A stretch of DNA of 64,000 bases, taken from assembly GCA_022661535.1 (NCBI GenBank), contig JAKULF010000002.1, positions 1,426,001 through 1,490,000 of the forward strand, in the 5' to 3' direction. This document shows positions 35,975-47,313 of this stretch, piece after piece. Source of the DNA: Eutypa lata (lineage: Eukaryota; Ascomycota; Sordariomycetes; Xylariales; Diatrypaceae). The notes beneath the pieces were generated by a model. It was given only the letters and a program-made list of their open reading frames with translations. It was not told where the DNA came from and ran no database searches. The translations under genes and the position numbers were made by a program. Numbering within the stretch: the stretch's first letter is position 1; each line of letters opens with the position of its first letter.

Positions 35975-37543
35975 ATGATTTCCACATCTCCGCGACCACC
36001 AAAGCTAGCTGTATTCTTTATTGCCACTTGTGTTTTCATCATTATGTGCCTTGGGCTTCATAAGATATGTAGTCTTACTAGGCCGCCTAGTAAGTTTGGA
36101 TATCGCTGGGGGTTGGAGAGTGAGGGAGCCTTGGAACCATTCTGCGACTTGCTTGAAGGACTAGACGATGTGTTCGTCGTTGTGAAGACCGGGGCGAACG
36201 AGGCACTGGAGAAACTTCCAGTCCATCTTAGGACTACACTACCCTGCATCCCGCACTATGGTATCTGGTCTGATCTAGAAGATGATATTTCCGGCCATCA
36301 CATCTCCGATGCGCTCGATGAGATAAATCCGGAGATCGTGGCGAACCACCCGGATTTCGAATATTACCGCCAGCTGCGAGAAGAGGGGACTGGGGCCTTC
36401 TCAAACGAGCAGCTGACGGCATGGGCTGGGGCGCAGAACACGGCCATGGGTCGTGACTCTCCAGGCTGGAAGTTAGATAAGTGGAAGTTCCTCCCGCTTG
36501 TGGAAAAAGCGTATCGCCAACGACCCGAGGCGCGATGGTTTGTCTTGGTGGAGTGCGACACATTCGTCATCTGGAGAAATCTTCTCGCGTGGCTCTCGAC
36601 ACTGGACGCATCGCAGCCCCTCTACCTTGGCCACGAGATGCAGACTGGCGATGTGGTTTTCGCCTACGGTGGAGCCGGCATTGTCATGTCGAACGCAGCA
36701 GTGCAGAAGCTCGTCGAGCACCGTGCGGTAAATAAAGCTTTCTACGATGATTACACGACGCATCAATGGGCGGGAGACTGCGTCCTTGGCAAAGCTTTGG
36801 TGGACGTTGGGGTGAATCTGAAGTGGTCTCGACCTACCCTCCTGGGCGATCCGGTTGCCACTGTAGACTTCAATTCCACGTTTGGGAGCTCTACAGCCCG
36901 ACCTTGGTGTTACTATGCTACTTCATATCACCACCTGACGCCCTCAGACGTTGTGCAGTACGATGATTTTGAGAGAACGTGGAGAAGAGAGGTAAGCCGG
37001 CTAGCTCGCTAGTCACCCATGTTCCCACCGCCCTTTTCCCCCGTCAACTACTGTCACAACCAGCATCGGTATTTGTGAAGGCTTCTCTCACCTCCTATCT
37101 TTCTTTTTGAATGTGCTGAATACTGAAAATGATAACAGAGCCCAAACAAACTCCTACGACACGGCGATGTCTTCCGCCATTTCGTGTTCCCAAAGCTCCA
37201 GGCTGAAATAGAGGACTGGGATAATGAGTCGGAGGATGAGCACCATGACATCAAAGGTGCTGGGTCTCTCGAAGATTGCCGTCGTGTCTGTGAGAGCCAG
37301 CTAGAATGCGTGCAGTTCTCGCTGACGAGACAGAGCTGTAGGACGTCCAACATCGTCAAGCTGGGGCGCGAACACCGATACCGATACGAACCTAAAGGGG
37401 TAAATAACCCTACCCCACTTTCCAGTGACAAGAAGGAGAAGGAGGAACAACGAATAATCTCTGGGTGGCTAATGGATCGCGTTGCAGCCTTCGCAGACGA
37501 GATGGATGCGTCGTGCCAAGGCGAAGACTGGGTTGTGATTTAA
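35975..37543 (+). CDS. GT31/Fringe-like glycosyltransferase with PAN-like C-terminus, 473 aa
   Basis: A type II Golgi glycosyltransferase. Exon 1 is 35975-36991 and exon 2 is 37139-37543. The 147-bp intron has GTAAGC and AACAG, in phase 0. Residues ~10-32 form the signal anchor (LAVFFIATCVFIIMCLGLH). The catalytic part holds WFVLVECDTFVIWRNLLAWL, an EDDT-type metal-binding variant, and FAYGGAGIVMSNAAVQKL, the Gly-rich acceptor-side motif of Fringe/C1GalT proteins. Exon 2 gives LLRHGDVFRHFV and a Cys-rich PAN/Apple-like unit (LEDCRRVCESQLECVQFSL, then SCRTSN). This architecture is frequent in ascomycetes. Donor and acceptor sugars are unknown. Confidence 0.87.
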
Positions 37544-37905
37544 AGTCTACCAAGTAGGCCCGATTCTTATAACACACTAAAAATCTACGAGAGTACTAAA
37601 GTCATCGTATCCGTCTAATATATATTGTTTGAATGTTACCATAACTGAATAAACCTTTCCCCTTCACTTGTTCTAAGTTCTAGTACTCCAATCTCCATCC
37701 TGCAAGGGGTTAGCGCCGCTATTATTTTATGCAATAATATGGCTCATACTCCGTCACATCTTCCCCAATCCTCCCAGCTTACTTCTGTTGCCTCTGGTTA
37801 GAATGTACTCAAGAAGGATTACCAATCGACATCCATTCATATTTCCCTTCTGTCACTTCCTCACGATCGACACATTCTCCTCAGAGTTCTGGGACAATCA
37901 ACGAA
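37544..37905. other. Intergenic, no gene seen
   Basis: 360 bp between the glycosyltransferase and the O-methyltransferase relic. Probable terminator and old promoter only. Confidence 0.5.
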
Positions 37906-39505
37906 ATGTCGCCGCCATCTTCTGAACCAAGTACTATTCTCTCACAGCTACAAAGTGCTAGCTCCACGTACACTAAGGGGAAGCCAGGGGCGCGCGAGCA
38001 GCTGTTAAACCGTAGCCACACCTTAATCTCCAGCCTAGAGCTTCCTAGCGAGGCGATCCAGCGGATGGGCTGGGCTGAAGTGAGCACCGTGGTGACGTCA
38101 GCATCAGAATCTCACATGCTAATGATCATAGCCTGAAAGAGCGGCGCATTGTCGTATCGCTGTTGAACTAAAGTTATTTGAAACGCTCAAAGACGCTGAG
38201 ACGCAAGGTATCAGTGCTAAAGAGTTGGCGGCAAAGGCCGGAGCTGATGAAGTTCTGATCGGTAAGTGAAGCTGGTTATGTAATGTTAATGCTGCGTGGA
38301 TCGGCTTACTTATACGATACAGGTCGAATCATGAAGCATTTCACTGCTATGCACATTGTTGGCGAAATCAATGAAGACACCTACGTAGCAACGGATTTGA
38401 GCAATGCTCTAACGGAGCCGAAGTACTGCGATGGTATTATCTATAGGTATGCAAGGCCCCATGCAATTAGTACTATCGTCCTATCGAATTCGCATGGAGT
38501 GATTCGTGATCCTTTGATAAGTGTTTAACTGAGCCCATAGTTACAACGTCGCCGGCCCATCTTTCCGGGGTCTGCCTGAGTATTTGAAGGGTATCAAATG
38601 TACTCACCCTACCTCATTGACTAGTGGACGTTTTCAGTATGCACACAAGACTGACCTACCATTCTTTTCCTGACTCGATCAAAACCCACCATACTTTCAA
38701 GTCTTCAATAGCTACATGTCGGCCTATCGAGCCGGAAAGCCATCTTGGGCCGATCCGGGCTTCTACCCTGTATCAGAACGCCTATTTGATGGTTTCGATT
38801 CTAGTGTTAGCGACCTGCTTCCCGTAGATGTGGGTGGTGGTATGGGTCACGACCTAGTGGAGCTCAAGGAGAAGTACCCCAAGCTACCTGGAAAGTTGAT
38901 GCTTCAAGACCGGCCTGAGGCTATTTCTACCCTATCAAGTCGTCGCCAATGTAAATGATACATTAAACTGCGTAAATTCTAATAATTAATCCTCATTCAA
39001 TAACCGTTAACCGTTATTCCATAATTAACAACATGAAAATCTATTATTCCGATTCCGTAATATTATAAAACCAAAATTTTATTTATGAAGCGAAAATGTA
39101 TCAATTATTTTGGCAACGATTTGCTTGCCTAGTACTGGAGAAACCTTTGAGTCTATGTCGCATGACTTCTTCACGCCACAACCGGTAAAACACGCGCGTG
39201 CATAGTACCTTCATTTCGTACTGCATGACTGGGGAGACGAAGATTGCATCAAGATCCTCGAACAGCTAAAACCCACGATCAAACCAGCATATTCTCGAGT
39301 TCTGATCAACGAGACTATTGTCCCTAGTCAAAACCCGACATGGCCGATAACATCGATGGATCAGTTGGGGTTCGTGCTTGGCGCTATGAGAGAGCGCACA
39401 GAGACACATTGGCGAAACATATTAGATAGGGAAGAATACAAAACCGTGCAGATTCATAGCTACGAGCTAGGCTCAGAAAGCCTCATTGAAGCTGAATTCG
39501 CCTAG
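37906..39505 (+). pseudogene. O-methyltransferase, SAM-dependent, inactivated paralogue
   Basis: Homologous to the intact enzyme at 43619. Splice sites of the first three introns are still good: exons 37906-38079, 38132-38261, 38323-38446, then 38541 onward. Exons 2 and 3 are 130 and 124 nt, exactly as in the intact paralogue. The SAM site VDVGGGMGHDLVELK and the C-terminal LHDWGDEDCIKIL survive. Lesions: TGA at 38671-38673 where FFSW is expected, a stop at 38956-38958 after RRQCK, an A+T-rich insertion of about 165 bp before TGETFESMSHDFFTP, and TAG at 39203-39205 in ARAYYLH. Probably once methylated a phenolic product of this cluster. Confidence 0.88.
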
Positions 39506-39870
39506 AAAATGGTGATCTTCTTTCGAAAGTGCACATGAGACACCTATTTCTCAAATCACTAGTTTGTCCATTGCAGACGCTTCTAAATTGCCATATGCTC
39601 ATAAGTATACCACTGTGGAGAGGCGGAAGCAATTCGGATCCTCCTTTGAGGTGCCATCCCGAGGCCCAAAATAAGTAATATATTGGCATAATTGGATTCT
39701 TTTCGTGCATTTTATCAGTGTCTTGTTCTTACTCGCGGTGCGTCCACTCCGAGACATCTTGTCTCCAAGTAACCCTAAAGTTAAAAACGAAGCACCAGTG
39801 GTCTTCATGAAAGATACATGTTCACCGTCGAAAGTCCGCCATTTCTAGCTCATACAGCTATGTCTTTGGA
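39506..39870. other. Convergent intergenic, no gene seen
   Basis: 3' ends of the methyltransferase relic and the laccase face each other here. No further structure was found. Confidence 0.5.
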
Positions 39871-42452
39871 TTATGCCCTGCGTACTAAATGACTAATGTC
39901 CCTTACATATTTTAGCCCAGAATCAATTTGATGGATATCATTATTGGCGGCATAAATATTCCAAGCATCACACGTCTGTTCTACTATCTTCGGGATCTCC
40001 TCATCGGTTATGAGGTCAGGACGCTCCTTTTAACAATAATTAGCTACGTCGAACAAGTGCTGTTCATATGCCCTCTATTCGGCAGAGTTGGTGCGCATGA
40101 CTTACAATGATGTTCATATAAAGCCCAGCACTCGCGTGCACAATAAGATGGCAGTGGAACGGCCATACACCTGGGTTATCTGCTTTCCATTGGATCACGA
40201 TGAAGCTTGGAACTTCTGGCGTGCCAGGAGCTAGCTGTTGTCCGTCCCGGCGTTGGGGGTTTTCTGGATTGATGATTGTGCCATCCCAGTTGCCATATCC
40301 TTCTGCAAGGACCCAGAAATCTGCCCTTCCATGGAGATGCATGTTATGCATCACCGGCCAATAGTTTCTGATAATGAGCCGGATAGAAGTAGCATTCTCC
40401 ATGTTCAGCACGTTATATTCTGGATGCTCCGGGAAATCGCTTTCGCCGTAGAAAGCAGAGCGAAGAAGTGGCTCACTGCTACTGTCAATCTCTCTTCCAT
40501 ACTTCCTTTTTCGCGACATCGTGCGGGAAATATAAGGGTCTGATTGGCTTACCTGTAATCAGCGTAAAATGAAGAATCATTTACATAGAATATAACATGG
40601 CCAGTTCCATTGGGTGCAACGGTGATGTCGACATCTTTAACGATGTCTGGTACAGTCGGCGCCTGTGGGAATAAAGGGACGGTCTGGGAAAGAGGATCCT
40701 GATCATTAACGTCAGCACAGCCTTCAGGTAAATTGGTTTTTATTACCATGGCATCTCACGTTTACGCAACTATTGTAGTCCCAGCCATATGGATGACTGT
40801 TAGGAGGGATGTTTCTGTCTGCGTCTGGGTAATAGATAGCAGCTGTGGCGTTAGGTTGATAAGCCGTGACATTAAGACACAGGACATCAAGCTCAGAGCG
40901 TAACCAAATGGCGTCAGTGGGTTTGCCGGTACCCTTGACCAGGACGTCAGATCTCTATTCACACCAAGAACAGTTAGTTTGTGCTACAGGTATAAAATTT
41001 GAGGAGATCCTCCTCCCATTTCCCTTTGATATAATGACAACCCACGACGTTGAATACCATAGAATTGCTCTGTAGACAGGTTGCGAGGGCAAATGGCTCT
41101 AGGAACTCACCTGACCCACACCGAGCGTCACCACTTTAGTAGTGTACGGTTCGATAGGGACAAAGTCGTTGGCAATAACGACTAGATCGTGCTCATCAAT
41201 CGAGAATTTTTGCGTTCCGGCACCTCCTGCATTTATCAGTCGTAGTAGATGCGTCTTTCCTGGCTCGAAGCTAAATGTAGTCATCTGGGCATCTTCCGCA
41301 TCGCAGGGATAATCAGAAGTTAATGTGCAATCAAACGGCATTTTCCCGTTGATTAGATTATTGTCCACAGGAAGGAAGTCTGGGGGGATATGATAGATCG
41401 CTAATAGATAACTGAAGTACTCCGTATGAGTGTAATCAGTCTTGTAGATGTTATCTCTCTGCCACTATGATGGACCGCGGCAAAGGGCGGATAGACTTAC
41501 TAGCTGAATAGGACCCATATCAATGTCATACTCCGCGTGTCGTGGTCTAGCTTGTGTGAGAAACGGCGCTCTGTAATGAATGTCCGAGGCATCTTACCCA
41601 TGAATTACCATCGGACCAAAGGCTCCATCGATATATTGAGCAGAATAATGGGCGTGCCACCAGCTTGTACCGTATACTTCTGCTTGGAAGTTGTAAACAA
41701 AAGATTCGCCTGGAGGGATCGGGCATTGATGGACAGATGGTACACCATCGTACCAAGGTGTTTTTCTCTGCGGCATCCCATGCCAATGAATAGATGTCCC
41801 TTCTTCCGGATTTTCCTGTTATTATGGTGAATACAACGTATTTCACCGCAATGTCCGGGGTGAAAGAAAATAGAATGTTCATACTAGAAGGTGTTGTCAG
41901 ATTGAGTAGAATAAGTAACCATGGGCTTCCGTATATCACAGGAGGTTGTTTTACATACCAATTGAATTGTGTACTGTCACTTGAATAACATCACCCCAAT
42001 TTGCTTCAATGAGAGGACCCGGAAATTGGTCATTGACGAGGATCATATTCTTAGACACTCCGTCTGGGGATTTCTTCCCCCTAGATACTGTAAAGTTATA
42101 GTAACGAGTCACTCCCGTGTCAGGGACTGGCCCAGTAGGGTCCGCAGAACTCCCCCATGTTGACTCCTCAAGTGCGGGCTGTATCGTCCGGGCAGGAGTT
42201 AGCAAATAGTTACCATAATTATGCCGTACAGTATAGGGGATATCAGTAGCAATGCCTTTCGGCTACGTACACTTTCATTTCGACCTCGGACTGAGTGGAA
42301 AGGCCTGGCAGGGATAATCTCTGTTCCATGATAAGTCATCAACATGTGGCAGGAAGGGATGTCTCAAAAGCACGAGGCTTACCTGCGTTTAAAGAGAGCA
42401 CCGCCCTCAAGTGGAGGAGGAGAAGAAATAGTATAGCATGCGGCCACGCCAT
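39871..42452 (-). CDS. Ascomycete laccase (multicopper oxidase), 603 aa
   Basis: Oxidises phenols with reduction of O2 to water. Ten exons with consistent phases: 42452-42383, 42320-42271, 42178-41959, 41802-41598, 41546-41501, 41458-41111, 40954-40760, 40698-40553, 40481-40106, 40026-39871 (1812 nt). Residues 1-20 form the signal peptide ([20 protein letters not shown]). Copper signatures: HWHG 119-122 with DG and QCPI downstream, WWHAHYS 162-167, [11 protein letters not shown], and [14 protein letters not shown] 536-549, with Leu547 at the axial T1 position. The usual HLHGH reads HLHGRA, but that last His is not a copper ligand. The C-terminus has the ascomycete DSGL processing signal, then about 12 residues. 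It sits between two O-methyltransferase paralogues, which suggests oxidative coupling of a phenolic metabolite. Confidence 0.92.
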
Positions 42453-43618
42453 AGCTATCTATACGTGGATGGATGGACGATTTAATAAGTGACCTTGTCT
42501 CAATGATGAGTTGCTACTAGTATTCTCTATTTCTGGATCTAGCTGGATTATATATATTTTCACTGCCTGTTCAACGGAGTGCATCACCCTGAATTATCCG
42601 TGTACCTATTGTGCTGGGGGCAATTCATCTTCTCACCAACTGCTCTCTACATGCCTCCCACATTATCCGCGATAAGAATTTGCTGTTGGTGCGATACATC
42701 CTACTTAGGCAACTCTATATTTATTGAAATAGTCCTTAATCTTCTACTCAACCATGTGCATTGTCAGTTGGTTTTGTTCCATCAAGCCTTGTCAATATTT
42801 GTCATGGCTGACAAAGAGGCACAGTGAAGGACTTTTCCTCTTGTTGTTGGCGGGTTCGAATACATATGCAACCCCTAGTCGCGGATACTGTAGCCGGCCA
42901 TATTGCGACGTACTAGCCTGTGCCAATACAACCCGCATGCAAGAGTATCACCAACATCTTATAGACAATTGCAACAGGCTCCTCCCGAACTATGTAACAC
43001 TAACTGTTCCTAATATAATTGGATCATATTAGGGGTGTGAGACTAACATACCTTTCATGAGAACACCTGTAAGCGCCGGGGTTCCCAAAATGAGGCTGAG
43101 TCTCTTAGATTTTATTGGTTGTCATGCATACCAACCAACATCATCTCAGGCCGGGTCTCGAACCCCAAGAAGGCTACCTCGTATAACCGAGGTGCCATCG
43201 CTCCGATCGATTCAAACGGCCTGGCCGAACGACGAGTTCAACCTCATTGGAAACCACTCGGTTCGCTATCACTTGGCATCCCTACATATCTTGTGATGGG
43301 ACATGTCCCGACGTACGGATCAAGGATTCTATCTATCGGATGGAGCACAATGTAACCCTGTACAGTTATGGGATTCAAAATGACTAGCCTGCAAGCAAGG
43401 TAACATGAAATGGTAGTATTGCAAGGTTTAAAGGCACCCACAACATATCGATTAATTTGCATGATTGAAACCCGTTGTCTCTTCCATTTGTCGCATTCAA
43501 CGCCCTCCTTTCTTCGCTCCAATACCTACACGTACACTTGATTCCCGTATTCGAAGGTTATTTCCTTAGTTTCTGAACATCTCTTCACTCAATATTACCT
43601 CATTCCAATCAAGGGACA
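42453..43618. promoter_or_regulatory. Divergent intergenic region laccase/O-methyltransferase
   Basis: 1.17 kb between two divergent cluster genes. No coding frame is supported. A short hairpin (CCTCG...CGAGG) at 43180-43195 next to a T-arm-like sequence was considered as a tRNA and rejected. Likely contains both promoters. Confidence 0.5.
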
Positions 43619-45169
43619 ATGGCCTCCCAATCCAACAGCATCCACTCTCTCACAGAGAAGCTCGAAGCCTTCCTCAAAAGCCCGCACTCATATTTTGATT
43701 CCAGCGATGATGCGGCTCGCCATAGACTAAGCGAGGTTGCTCGGAAAGTGAGCTTCATTACAGAAGCTAGAGGAGACACTGTTCATAGGGTCGCTCACTC
43801 GGTATGTTATCTTACAGATTCTTTACATTCCAACAGGCGCTGTGTTGGACAACTGGTATCTCACCTCGACCCTCATTGTCCACACCACCTGATATTAACA
43901 CAAAACCGACATTCACACGCATAACATCATAAAATCAAGAGACATGAAATGTTAGCCACTTAGCTAATTGATTGTTCAGTCCCTCCAGCTGCCACTTGCG
44001 CGCATCGGGATTGAGACAGGAGTTTTCGAACTGCTGTCAGAGAATGATGGCTCAACAGCCACCAATGCAGAGCTTGCCGGCAAAACCAAAGTCGATCCTG
44101 TCTTGATGAGTATGTATCTTAGTTCGTTCTGCAACAAACCACTTTGCCAATTAATAATACGCAGAGAGACTACTACGCTATTACCAGTCGATGGGTATGA
44201 TCTCCCAACTGGCAGATGATGAATATGGCCCAAACAATGTCACAACAGCTCTGGCCTCGGTTGGTGGTAAATCTGGTGTCAGCTACTAGTAAGTTACTTA
44301 TAGCTCATAGTCGCTCATACATACTAATGGAGGCTGTCATAGCTTCGAGATGGTTAACCAAACCTTCATCGCCTTACCCCAGTTCCTACGCCAAACAGAT
44401 TATGTCAACCCTACAGATCCCAGCAACTGCCCGTGGCAGCTTGGCCATCATACAAAACAGTCTCCTTTCGCGTGGCTGCAGTCCCACCCCGAAATGATGG
44501 AGTTTTTCCTTCCTTGGATGGCTAATCAACGCGATGGCCTACCGACAGTGTTTGACATAGTTGACTTCCAACAGGAACTAGGTCAGAAGACAAACGACTC
44601 GACTATTCTCTTCGTGGACGTTGGTGGAGCTATGGGTCATCAGTGCGTGGCATTGAAGCAAAAGTGCCCTAAGCTCGCTGGTCGTGTGATCCTCCAGGAG
44701 CAGGCACCTGCTATAGAACAAGTAAAAGCAAACCCACTCCCTGGATTTGAAGGCATTGAAGCTCAGGTTCACGACTTCTTTACTCCACAGCCTGTCAAAG
44801 GTATTGCGTCTAAAATAACCCCAATGTGGCTTTTAAGTACTAAACAAGTTTTTAGGTGCCCGAGCATATTACCTTCGCAATATCCTTCATGACTTCCCGA
44901 ACCAGAAATGTATCGAGATACTTCAGAATCTCAGGGCTGGAATGACCGAAGAATCGGTCGTTCTAATCGATGAGATGGTTCTTCCTGAGTGCGGTGCCCC
45001 TTGGCGTGCGACACAGTTGGATATGTCAATGATCACGTGCCTTGCTGCCACGGAACGCTCCGAGGTCGAATGGCGCGCGCTGATTGACGAAGCTGGGTTC
45101 AAAATTGTGAAGATTTGGACATACACCCAACAGCTTCGTGACAGCGTGATTGTGACCATTCCGAAATAG
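43619..45169 (+). CDS. SAM-dependent O-methyltransferase, 402 aa
   Basis: Methylates a hydroxyl of a small aromatic or polyketide. Five exons, all in phase: 43619-43801, 43980-44109, 44165-44288, 44343-44800, 44856-45169 (1209 nt). The N-terminal dimerisation half has ARIGIETGVFELLSENDG and VDPVLMKRLLRYYQSMGMIS. SAM motif I is ILFVDVGGAMGHQCVALKQ. The catalytic region is ARAYYLRNILHDFPNQKCIE, whose His is the usual base in HDW/HDF motifs. The C-terminal signature is WRALIDEAGFKIVKIWTY. HDF replaces the commoner HDW. A paralogue with the same exon sizes lies dead on the other side of the laccase. Substrate unknown. Confidence 0.93.
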
Positions 45170-46311
45170 TCGTTTCCGTGAGTTGGTCACTTTCATCTAG
45201 GATGACTGTGTCAGGAGCAGTCGTGGATTGTGGACTAGAAATCAGTATAGGTGTTTCGAAATTACCAATCACGGATTCAAAGGCTATTTCATGCAATTCA
45301 TTTGTTCTGCAGTCATTTCAGGTATATGTTGTGGAGGAGAATATTCATTTAGGTAATATAGAAATCATTCAGCGGAGGCAAAATACTCCTATCATTCGCA
45401 TATGTTTAAAAACGTGATTATAACCCTGCTCTCTCACATCCCCCAAACACTACAACTCAAAGGTGATGATGACGAAATACAGTCTAAGAACTTTCTTGAC
45501 TAATGCCCTGACCATCATTTTACAGTTATGCAACCCCTGGCCTCGGTGCGCTAGCCGCCCCCCTGGCCTTGGTGCGCTAGCCGCCCATTTCCCCTCGTAA
45601 AATGTAGCTCCAGAATAGAATAGGAACATATTATCGTAAATGTGACACCAGTTGGTAGGCTCCCGCATTGTAGTGCGGGGTTTTAGCAACTAGGTATGCA
45701 TGTATGTTATAACGGAGGGGAATGCTGTCTCGGGGTACCACGATGCAAGTGACCATCATTGGTCAAGAGGATTTGGGGTTCTTATGCAACTGAGCCAACC
45801 AATGCTACATAGATTCAATATTGAGAATACCGCACAGCCAACGGCATAAATAATCATCGATATGCATTCCACCCAGCCTACATGCAAGTTACCAAGTCAT
45901 GACAGAGCATTAAATTAGCAAGAAAGTCGGATGTAACTAGCTGTGATATGTCGTTATGCGGCACAAAATCATGTTGTTGGCCCGAGCTACTCTTTGGTTT
46001 ATGTTGCATTTCAGGATATCATGTCGGTTAGGATTTTAATTGATTTGTTACTAAGAACCAATCAATGATACATATCTTTTCACAACACTTTGGGGTAACG
46101 ATCTTAATTTAGCTTACTCGAGGCTACGCCTCTGCCAAGATGTGTGAATGCTAAGGTGGTATCAAATGGCGTATGAAGTTCGACCAAGAGACTGAGAGCC
46201 TTGCCTACCTGCGATATATTGACTATGAATTTTCCCCTGGATACAGGACATACACCCCAAATTATTACTGGCAGTCCTCATAGCCTATCTTCGAACATCA
46301 ACGTACTGACA
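45170..46311. other. Intergenic with tandem 26-bp duplication
   Basis: 1.1 kb between two cluster genes in the same orientation. Contains the 45534-45585 duplication. An in-frame upstream ATG for the next gene lies at 46225. Confidence 0.5.
45534..45585. repeat. 26-bp tandem duplication
   Basis: Two adjacent units of CCCCTGGCCTCGGTGCGCTA followed by GCCGCC differ by one C/T. They are GC-rich against an A+T-leaning background, and their function is unknown. Confidence 0.9.
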
Positions 46312-47313
46312 ATGTCATCTCCAAATCATTTAGAGTCCGATATCGATCGCGGGACTACGATGATTGCCATTTACTCAGTGCAATGCGTTATTTCTCTATT
46401 GTTCTTGCTCTTACGTCTCTGGGCACGTATCATAAATCGAGGGAAGGGTTGGGACGATGCATTCATGGTTATTACTTGGGTCAGTAGCTGGGATTGTCCT
46501 ATCCACCTTGTTACACAAGGAATGGCTTTGCTAACATGATGATCCTCTAATTAGGTTTTATTTGCCTGCCTTACTATTATTGTCGGCTTCATGGGGTCCA
46601 ACGGAGGCACTCGACATGTGTATTACCTCACTGCTCCGCAGGCGACTTACGTGGTACGCCTAAACTATATTGCGCAACCATTCGGAATCATGGCGGTTGC
46701 GACTGGGAAACTTGCCGTCGGGTTTCTAATACTACGCCTCGTTGGATCTACATCAAAATGGAGAAAATACTCTCTATGGTTTCTGATGATTCTCACTACG
46801 ATCATCAGCATCCTTGCCGCAGTATTCACATTCACTCAATGCCAAGTCCCAGCTGCTCTGTGGAACCCTGCTCTACGCCAAACCACACATTGCTGGGAAC
46901 CTGCCGTACAGAGCAATTTCAGTATTTTCAGTGCAAGCCTTAACAGCGCTATCGATTTTATCATGGCCCTAATGCCAATTTCCATCATCTGGCATCTTCA
47001 GCTAAGCCTCCGTAAACGAATCGGCGTGGTGTTTCTTCTAGGCTGTGGTGTCTTGTCGGGTGTGTGCGCCGCTATTAAGACAGCCAACCTCGTTGCACTA
47101 GCCGCTAGGTCCGACTTAACCTGGGAGACGTTCAAGCTCTATCTTTGGACCAGTTCCGAAATATTCCTTATCATAGTCTGCGGTTCCATCCCGACACTGA
47201 GGCCTCTGTGGGACAAAATTGTCCATGGTCGATCGCGCAAAGCCCCTTCCGGCAGCTATGCGTCTGGTACGAGCAGTTTTGGTGCAAGGGGGAATAAAGC
47301 TACTAGTAAGTAA
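46312..47313 (+). CDS. PTH11-like seven-helix membrane protein (rhodopsin-domain family), 308 aa
   Basis: Exons 46312-46479 and 46555-47313, with a 75-bp intron (GTCAGT, TTGCTAACATG, TTAG) in phase 0. Hydrophobic helices occur at about residues 20-40, 52-66, 90-110, 120-145, 165-190, 200-225 and 235-252. Features of the fungal rhodopsin-domain family are LRLWARI followed by GWDDAFMVITW, the QPFGIMAVATGKLAVGFLILRL helix, the CQVPAALWNP loop with TTHCWEP, and GVFSGVCAAIKTANL-like (here GVLSGVCAAIKTANLVALA). Such proteins act as receptors or have unknown roles, and are often found beside metabolite clusters. ATG 46225 would add 29 residues. I prefer 46312 because the extra residues look uncoded and 46312 has A at -3. 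Confidence 0.83.

Noticed and set aside
39871..42452. Laccase fragments in several frames, at first suggesting a pseudogene
   Set aside because: A ten-exon model with GT/AG junctions gives exact phase agreement throughout and 603 codons plus a stop, so the gene is intact.
43145..43240. T-arm-like GGGGTTCGAGACCC with a neighbouring hairpin on the minus strand
   Set aside because: No room for an anticodon arm between hairpin and T-arm, and the acceptor stem does not pair.
46201..46311. N-terminal extension of the PTH11-like protein from TTG 46201
   Set aside because: TTG is not a usual fungal start. ATG 46225 or 46312 fits better.
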